From positions 1-10,948 of the forward strand of contig CAYNCU010000149.1 of the NCBI GenBank assembly GCA_964395765.1: a DNA stretch of 10,948 nucleotides, given 5' to 3'. Below the pieces are notes generated by a model, which saw nothing but the letters and a program-made list of their open reading frames with translations, made no database searches and had not been told where the DNA came from. This DNA is from DATDPY01 sp964395765. GTDB taxonomy: Bacteria > Bacteroidota > Bacteroidia > Cytophagales > Cyclobacteriaceae. Each line of letters starts with the position of its first letter. Position 1 is the stretch's first letter. This document shows, piece by piece, positions 6,357 through 10,948 of the stretch. A program made the translations under genes and the position numbers.

Positions 6357-6902
6357 ATGAAAAGATTTATCATAATAACATTTCTCCTCATCGGTATTTT
6401 TCAACTTAATGGAAATGCTCAGGAAAAGTTTGGAAATACATTAAATTTAGGCGTAGGTGCAGGCGGCTACGCGGGGTATTACGGCTACATTGGGCATATA
6501 TTACCTGTATTTCATTTCGATTATGAAATAGCTGTAGCAAGAAATTTTACCCTGGCACCATTCATGAATTTTTATTCTTATTCGCGATATTATGATCCCG
6601 GGAATTATGTTTTCCGCGAAACGGTTGTTCCCATTGGAGTAAAAGGAACCTATTATTTTGATGAGCTGTTAAATGCAAATACACAATGGGACTTTTACGC
6701 TGCCGGCTCGCTGGGATTTGCTATTGTAAGTTCGCATTGGGGTACAGGTTATGCCGGTGATAAAAACTATTATCGCAGGGGGAGCTCACTTTTCCTGGAT
6801 ATCCATTTAGGAGCCGAGTATCACTTTACAGAACGTATGGGTGTATTCCTTGACCTATCCAGCGGTGTGTCGACCATCGGTCTGGCCATTCATAAATTAT
6901 AA
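6357..6902 (+). CDS. Small outer-membrane beta-barrel protein
   Basis: A 181-residue protein with a signal peptide MKRFIIITFLLIGIFQLNG, probably cleaved after NAQ at about residues 20-22, a common end for Bacteroidota exported proteins. The mature part alternates hydrophobic and polar residues and is rich in Gly, Tyr and Phe (for example LNLGVGAGGYAGYYGYIGH and FTLAPFMNFYSYSRYY). It ends in short strands such as LFLDIHLGAEYHF and GVFLDLSSGVSTIG. This fits an eight-stranded barrel of the outer-membrane beta-barrel superfamily (OmpA/OmpX-like). No ligand or enzymatic motif is seen. The ATG at 6357 is chosen over one at 6309 because the signal peptide begins there. The next gene, an OmpA lipoprotein, starts 51 bases after the stop. 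A structural or stress-related outer-membrane role is an inference. Confidence 0.82.
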   Translation: MKRFIIITFLLIGIFQLNGNAQEKFGNTLNLGVGAGGYAGYYGYIGHILPVFHFDYEIAVARNFTLAPFMNFYSYSRYYDPGNYVFRETVVPIGVKGTYYFDELLNANTQWDFYAAGSLGFAIVSSHWGTGYAGDKNYYRRGSSLFLDIHLGAEYHFTERMGVFLDLSSGVSTIGLAIHKL

Positions 6903-6953
6903 CAGATTTTGAAAATAAACTTCCAGTATAATTTTCCTCTTAAAAACAGTAAT

Positions 6954-7751
6954 ATGAAAAATGCCATCCGATTTCTTTTATTCATACCCGTAGTTTTAAT
7001 CCTGCTATTCACCTCATGTGTGACCAGCAAAAAGTACATGGCCTCGGAAGCCAATGTTTCCAAGCTTCAATTAGACAGCTCGAGTACTCATAGGCAACTA
7101 GGCGAATGCACGGATCAGGTCAGTAATCTTAATATGGAGAAAACGAATCTTCAAAAAGAAAATGCCTCCATGCAAAATGATTTTGCAGCCCTTAATACCG
7201 AATCAAAAATGACTATTGCCGATCAGGCAAAACGTTTAAAAACCCTGCAAGGAATGATTCAGTCCCAAAAAGATGGAATGACGAAACTAAAAAATTCAAT
7301 GACGGAAGCCCTTGTAAATTACAAAAGTGACGAAATGAACGTTTATATTAAAAACGGAAACGTGTATGTTTCGCTTGAAGAAAAGCTGCTTTTTAAATCC
7401 GGCAGCGACGTGGTTGATGCCAAGGGAAAAGAAGCACTTAAGGCACTCGCTAAGGTTTTAAACAGTACTACTGACATCAATGTCATGATTGAAGGTCATA
7501 CAGATAATGTTCCGATTAAAAATAAGGTTTTTGAAGATAATTGGGATCTTAGTACAGCCAGAGCAACCTCCATAGTGCGAATTTTAACAACAGCCGACGG
7601 CTTTGATCCTAAACGCATAACCGCATCAGGTAACAGTCAATTTCACCCGGTGGATTCGAATGATACTGCTGCCGGGAGGGCCAATAACAGAAGAACCCTG
7701 GTTATTTTATCGCCGGATCTGAAAGAATTATACAGCCTGCTGCAAATGTAA
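6954..7751 (+). CDS. OmpA-family lipoprotein with coiled coil and peptidoglycan-binding domain
   Basis: A 265-residue lipoprotein. The signal segment MKNAIRFLLFIPVVLILLF is followed by a lipobox LFTSC with Cys22 as the lipidated residue. Residues about 32-122 are a coiled coil with heptad-like Leu/Met/Ala spacing (KLQLDSSSTHRQLGE, LNMEKTNLQKENASMQNDFA). Residues about 136-250 form an OmpA/MotB domain: LLFKSGSDVVDAKGKEAL, IEGHTDNVPI, DNWDLSTARA and GRANNRRTLVI. The conserved Asp in TDN and Arg in NNRR are those that bind diaminopimelate in peptidoglycan. The protein should tether the outer membrane to the cell wall, with the coiled coil as spacer. The ATG at 6954 is chosen over an in-frame TTG at 6909 because the signal peptide starts there. 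It is the last gene of the envelope cluster, followed by a strong terminator. Confidence 0.92.
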   Translation: MKNAIRFLLFIPVVLILLFTSCVTSKKYMASEANVSKLQLDSSSTHRQLGECTDQVSNLNMEKTNLQKENASMQNDFAALNTESKMTIADQAKRLKTLQGMIQSQKDGMTKLKNSMTEALVNYKSDEMNVYIKNGNVYVSLEEKLLFKSGSDVVDAKGKEALKALAKVLNSTTDINVMIEGHTDNVPIKNKVFEDNWDLSTARATSIVRILTTADGFDPKRITASGNSQFHPVDSNDTAAGRANNRRTLVILSPDLKELYSLLQM

Positions 7752-7810
7752 GATAACGATGTTCTTTTTACCCTGTTTATCATTATAATGACTTCATGAT
7801 TAGTGGGTTT

Positions 7811-7849
7811 AACACCCGGTTCTTTTATTTGAGCCGGGTGTTTTTGTTT
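7811..7849 (+). terminator. Strong rho-independent terminator of the envelope gene cluster
   Basis: AACACCCGGTTC (7811-7822) pairs with GAGCCGGGTGTT (7831-7842) as a 12-bp stem including one G-T pair, with an 8-base T-rich loop, followed by T residues at 7841-7845 and 7847-7849. It lies 59 bases after the OmpA lipoprotein stop. The minus strand has no matching T run, so it serves the + strand. Confidence 0.9.
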
Positions 7850-7970
7850 AAATCAAAGCAAAAATTTTAGGCGACGGAAATTATGATTAATATTCAGTAA
7901 AAATCGACTGATTCATTTTGCGAAAAGACTGTTATTCGGATGATCGTTGTAAAAGGTTTAAATTAAATTG

Positions 7971-7986
7971 CGGATCATGATATCCG
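7971..7986 (-). terminator. Weak hairpin after the M1 peptidase gene
   Basis: CGGAT (7971-7975) pairs with ATCCG (7982-7986) around a 6-base loop. On the minus strand it lies 15 bases beyond the peptidase stop and is followed by a T-rich but interrupted tail (CAATTTAATTT). The stem is short, so this is at best a weak terminator. The rest of 7850-8001 shows nothing else. Confidence 0.25.
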
Positions 7987-8001
7987 GAATTTACAATAAG
8001 C

Positions 8002-10929
8002 TCAGTCGTTGATTAATTTAAACTGCATGATTGAATCCAGATTCAATGTAAAACGGATCCTGTCGCTGAATGATCCGGTGACTGAACTCATGTTTCGCGA
8101 TACTATTACAGGAATATAAATTTCGAATAATCCCCAGATACCAGCCTTAAGTCCTGCTTCGTAAAAAAACGGGGAAATGTAACCCTGGCTATACCCACGA
8201 TCATTCAAAAGTAGATTAACAAAAGGCTTAACCGGAACCCGACGGGCTATTCCCGGCAGATTGCTTGTGAAAGATAAAGAAATAAGCCAAAGACTATAGC
8301 CAAGACTATTATTGACGGGAGATACAAGGCCCCCTTCTGAAAGTGTCATTTGCCTGGACAGGAAGGTTTTTGGAAATTCCGTAAATCGATCAGGATAGGT
8401 GCCCTGGTAAAGGTATAAGTCATATCCACTTCTTCCACTGGCGGAGAGATCATAAAATGGAATCTCCACCGTATTTTTAAATATTTTACCTGCAAATAAC
8501 CGAATATCCAATCCATTGTTTTTTCTATGATAACTATATTTATAATTGAATTCCAAGGATGCTTTTTGAAAAGATTGATTCGATTCAAAAGAGGCCAGCA
8601 GGGTGAAAGGATTGATAAATCCCGTTTTTTCCAATTGGTATCCAAACTGCAGATATGAACTCATCTTTGACTTCTCCAAAAGCTCGATCCGAAAGAGATC
8701 CGTTGCCACAATGTACTTTCCATAAACTTTCTGCTTAAAAGGACTGTTATCGATTGGGTTCCTGAAATATAAGTCGAATCCTACATTACCTTTATTATAG
8801 ATTTGATTTCCGGGTGCACCGAACCGGCTGCCTTCCAGAGAAAGGGTTATCATCCGAATGAAATGCTCATAAGGAATGATGTTGACTGAAATTTTTCCAA
8901 ATCCATCAAGGGTTGAATTTTTAACTGAATAGAAAGGTATAAAAATATATTCCATCGGTTTTGGCAAAAGAAATCCGTTATGTATTGTCATCCCCAGCAG
9001 GAAACCATCTTGCCTGTTCCAATCTACAGCCGGGATGAACAACAAAGGCTGTTTATCCGTATCCTCTATGGTATATAAAAGACCGGTTTGGATAGGGTCG
9101 GCCTTCCGGAAAATTCCCGATTTCCGGATATTATTATTGAGCCGGTACATTTCGGGCATTACATGGGCAGGATCGATTTTTATTTCAGAATAATTTCCCC
9201 GGGGAATATCAATCCATTGTTCTCCTGCAAAACCATTCACCCATTTCTCAAAATAGGTTGAATCACCTGATATGCCGGCAATAACTAAAGGCGATGCCAT
9301 TTCCCCCATATTTTTTACAAGGAGTTGCTGATTTTTAAGGCGTATTATAGAATAGTCAAGACGTTTGGTGGTAGTCAGTAAATCGTCAAAAAACCAGCTT
9401 AAATTTTTACCGGTCGTGGTTTCCAATATGTTGCGAAGATCATTGGGTTGCGGGTGCTTGAATTTCCAAACCCGGTAATATTCGTGGATGGCCAAATCAA
9501 ACAGGGAATCACCGAGATAAGCCCTCAGGTAGTTAAAAGCGATTGCTGATTTATTATAGATGATAAGACTATAATTCATCATGGTGTATTCGGGAGCCGG
9601 CAGGTTCATCGGCTGCTCGAGATTCTTACGGGCCTGGATAAGCCATTCGAGTTCCGTAATTCGCTCTACCGGCATTTTGTCTATATGTAATAACTTTGCC
9701 GCTTTCTTTTTTTTTATAAAGATTTCCCATAGCTTTTTTCCGGGATATCTTTCGTGCATATACCGCATTTCGTATGCGCTGGTTATACCTTCATCCATAA
9801 ACGGGTACCGGCGTTCATTACTTCCCAGTGCAGCATAGAACCAGCTATGGCACGTTTCATGAGCGATAACTTCATCCAGGGAGTAGGCATCGCGCGTCAT
9901 TCCGATCACGGTAATACCCGGGTATTCCATTCCGGCGCCGGTAGTGAGGGCGCTCTGAACTACCGTAAAACTATTATAGGGATAATCACCGATCCATTTT
10001 GAAAAATATGCAATTGCTTGATCAACATAGGGTAGGGCATCTTTCCAAAGACTTGCCTGTATTTCGGTAAACATTAACCATGTGGTTACTTCACGGCCGG
10101 ATCCGGGGAGCCGCACTGACCCTTTCAGCACATGGAACCGTTTATCGGCGAAAAATGCGAAATCATGTATCCCTTCCCCGGTATATCGAAGGGTTTTCAT
10201 TTGTTCTGACGAGGGCGGAAAATTTTCCTTCCTTTTGTATTTTGCTTTTATCCAGGAAGTGTCGGAAGCAAGCTGATCCAGCATTTTAGCTTCCCGGTCA
10301 TTTTGCAGGTCTCCGGTTGCCCCCACAATATAATTAGCTGGCAGGGTAATGCTTACATCATATTTGCCAAATTCCGAATAGAACTCACCTTGATCTAAAT
10401 AAGGCATAGGGTGCCAGCCGTTATTATCATATACGGCCGGTTTCGGATACCACTGGGAGATTTGATAGGATTGCCCGATGTGACCTAGCCGGGAGGTTAC
10501 ACCTTCAGGGATTTTTACATGAAAAGGGGTGGTCAAATTTATACTGTCACCTGGATTTACTGTTTCATTTAACAAAATCCGGCAAATATCCGGCTCACCC
10601 GGCAAAAAATTCCATTTGACACGATGGTTGTCGACTTTAAAATCCAATGAATCAATAAAGCCTTTTAATTCCGGATCTTTGAATAATCTTTCTTTTCCAT
10701 TTGATTTAAATAACTGTTTCGCTAATGCAGTGGAATTATCGAAATAGCCATTCGGCCAAACATGAAAAAATAAATATCGAAGGGTATCCGGCGAATGGTT
10801 TATGTACTCAATTGTCTCAAAGGCGTTTAATTCATGGCTTTTATCATTTAGCCTAACATGAATATTATAATTAACCTCCTGCTGAAAATATTCCTGAGAG
10901 ATTGCTTCCTGAACGGGACCCTTTATAAA
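8002..10929 (-). CDS. M1-family metallopeptidase with C-terminal beta-rich region; N-terminus interrupted
   Basis: The open frame encodes up to 975 residues; numbers below count from 10929. It is an M1 (gluzincin) peptidase, expected to remove N-terminal residues from peptides outside the cytoplasm. The N-terminal beta-saddle domain begins EYFQQEVNYNIHVRLND. The exopeptidase motif is GAGMEYPG (about 331-338), the zinc site HETCH (357-361) with the third ligand Glu380 after 18 residues (in YPFMDEG), and Tyr458 in YNKSAIAFNYL is the likely catalytic tyrosine. All key residues are present. From about residue 640 the sequence alternates hydrophobic and polar residues and is aromatic-rich, like an outer-membrane barrel. 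Oddly, no ATG or GTG precedes the conserved start; the frame is closed upstream by TGA at 10932-10930, preceded by signal-like FKVLF. The first in-frame TTG (10647) would lose about 94 residues of conserved domain. It may therefore be a pseudogene. Confidence 0.85.
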   Translation of the reverse strand, partial: FIKGPVQEAISQEYFQQEVNYNIHVRLNDKSHELNAFETIEYINHSPDTLRYLFFHVWPNGYFDNSTALAKQLFKSNGKERLFKDPELKGFIDSLDFKVDNHRVKWNFLPGEPDICRILLNETVNPGDSINLTTPFHVKIPEGVTSRLGHIGQSYQISQWYPKPAVYDNNGWHPMPYLDQGEFYSEFGKYDVSITLPANYIVGATGDLQNDREAKMLDQLASDTSWIKAKYKRKENFPPSSEQMKTLRYTGEGIHDFAFFADKRFHVLKGSVRLPGSGREVTTWLMFTEIQASLWKDALPYVDQAIAYFSKWIGDYPYNSFTVVQSALTTGAGMEYPGITVIGMTRDAYSLDEVIAHETCHSWFYAALGSNERRYPFMDEGITSAYEMRYMHERYPGKKLWEIFIKKKKAAKLLHIDKMPVERITELEWLIQARKNLEQPMNLPAPEYTMMNYSLIIYNKSAIAFNYLRAYLGDSLFDLAIHEYYRVWKFKHPQPNDLRNILETTTGKNLSWFFDDLLTTTKRLDYSIIRLKNQQLLVKNMGEMASPLVIAGISGDSTYFEKWVNGFAGEQWIDIPRGNYSEIKIDPAHVMPEMYRLNNNIRKSGIFRKADPIQTGLLYTIEDTDKQPLLFIPAVDWNRQDGFLLGMTIHNGFLLPKPMEYIFIPFYSVKNSTLDGFGKISVNIIPYEHFIRMITLSLEGSRFGAPGNQIYNKGNVGFDLYFRNPIDNSPFKQKVYGKYIVATDLFRIELLEKSKMSSYLQFGYQLEKTGFINPFTLLASFESNQSFQKASLEFNYKYSYHRKNNGLDIRLFAGKIFKNTVEIPFYDLSASGRSGYDLYLYQGTYPDRFTEFPKTFLSRQMTLSEGGLVSPVNNSLGYSLWLISLSFTSNLPGIARRVPVKPFVNLLLNDRGYSQGYISPFFYEAGLKAGIWGLFEIYIPVIVSRNMSSVTGSFSDRIRFTLNLDSIMQFKLIND

Positions 10930-10948
10930 TCAGAATAGGACCTTAAAA

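Noticed and set aside
8346..8645. 99-codon minus-strand frame within the M1 peptidase gene
   Set aside because: It is an alternative frame of the C-terminal beta-rich region and its translation lacks any family resemblance.
9581..10289. Several + strand open frames of 60-85 codons
   Set aside because: They lie antisense to the conserved catalytic and N-terminal domains of the M1 peptidase and have no protein-like features.

Overview
The window reads as chromosomal DNA of a Bacteroidota member, probably in or near the Chitinophagaceae/Sphingobacteriia. Supporting this are the AT-rich intergenic DNA, weak or absent Shine-Dalgarno sequences, -7 elements of TAnnTTTG type, signal peptides ending in NAQ, and protein families typical of that phylum: a GT4 fusion, GH130, a short AraC regulator with a metal-domain-like N-terminus, an OmpA lipoprotein and a large M1 peptidase. 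No mobile element, CRISPR array, tRNA or rRNA was seen.

Left part (1-4488): a 45-residue lysine-rich protein precedes a 744-residue GT4 glycosyltransferase fused to a long C-terminal helical domain. Two genes follow on the opposite strand: a cold-shock protein, whose hairpin terminator abuts the end of the glycosyltransferase gene, and a GH130 mannoside phosphorylase/mannosidase. Neither sugar enzyme has a signal peptide, so both probably act in the cytoplasm. They may form a synthesis/recycling pair for a mannose-containing glycan.

Middle part (4489-5642): an intergenic region with divergent promoters separates GH130 from a short AraC-type regulator on the + strand. Between the regulator and the next gene lie 466 bases without an intact gene. 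They contain a minus-strand reading frame that looks protein-like but has no start and carries an internal stop, possibly the relic of a lost gene.

Right-middle part (5643-7849): four genes on the + strand encode envelope proteins: a secreted protein with a C-terminal membrane helix, a two-helix membrane protein, a small outer-membrane beta-barrel protein, and a lipoprotein with coiled coil and OmpA peptidoglycan-binding domain. They end at a strong hairpin terminator and probably form an envelope-maintenance operon.

Right end (8002-10948): a large M1 metallopeptidase on the minus strand with an intact zinc site and a C-terminal beta-rich, barrel-like region. Its frame is interrupted by a TGA inside what looks like the signal peptide, 17 bases from the window edge, so the gene may be a recent pseudogene, or the stop may be a sequence error.
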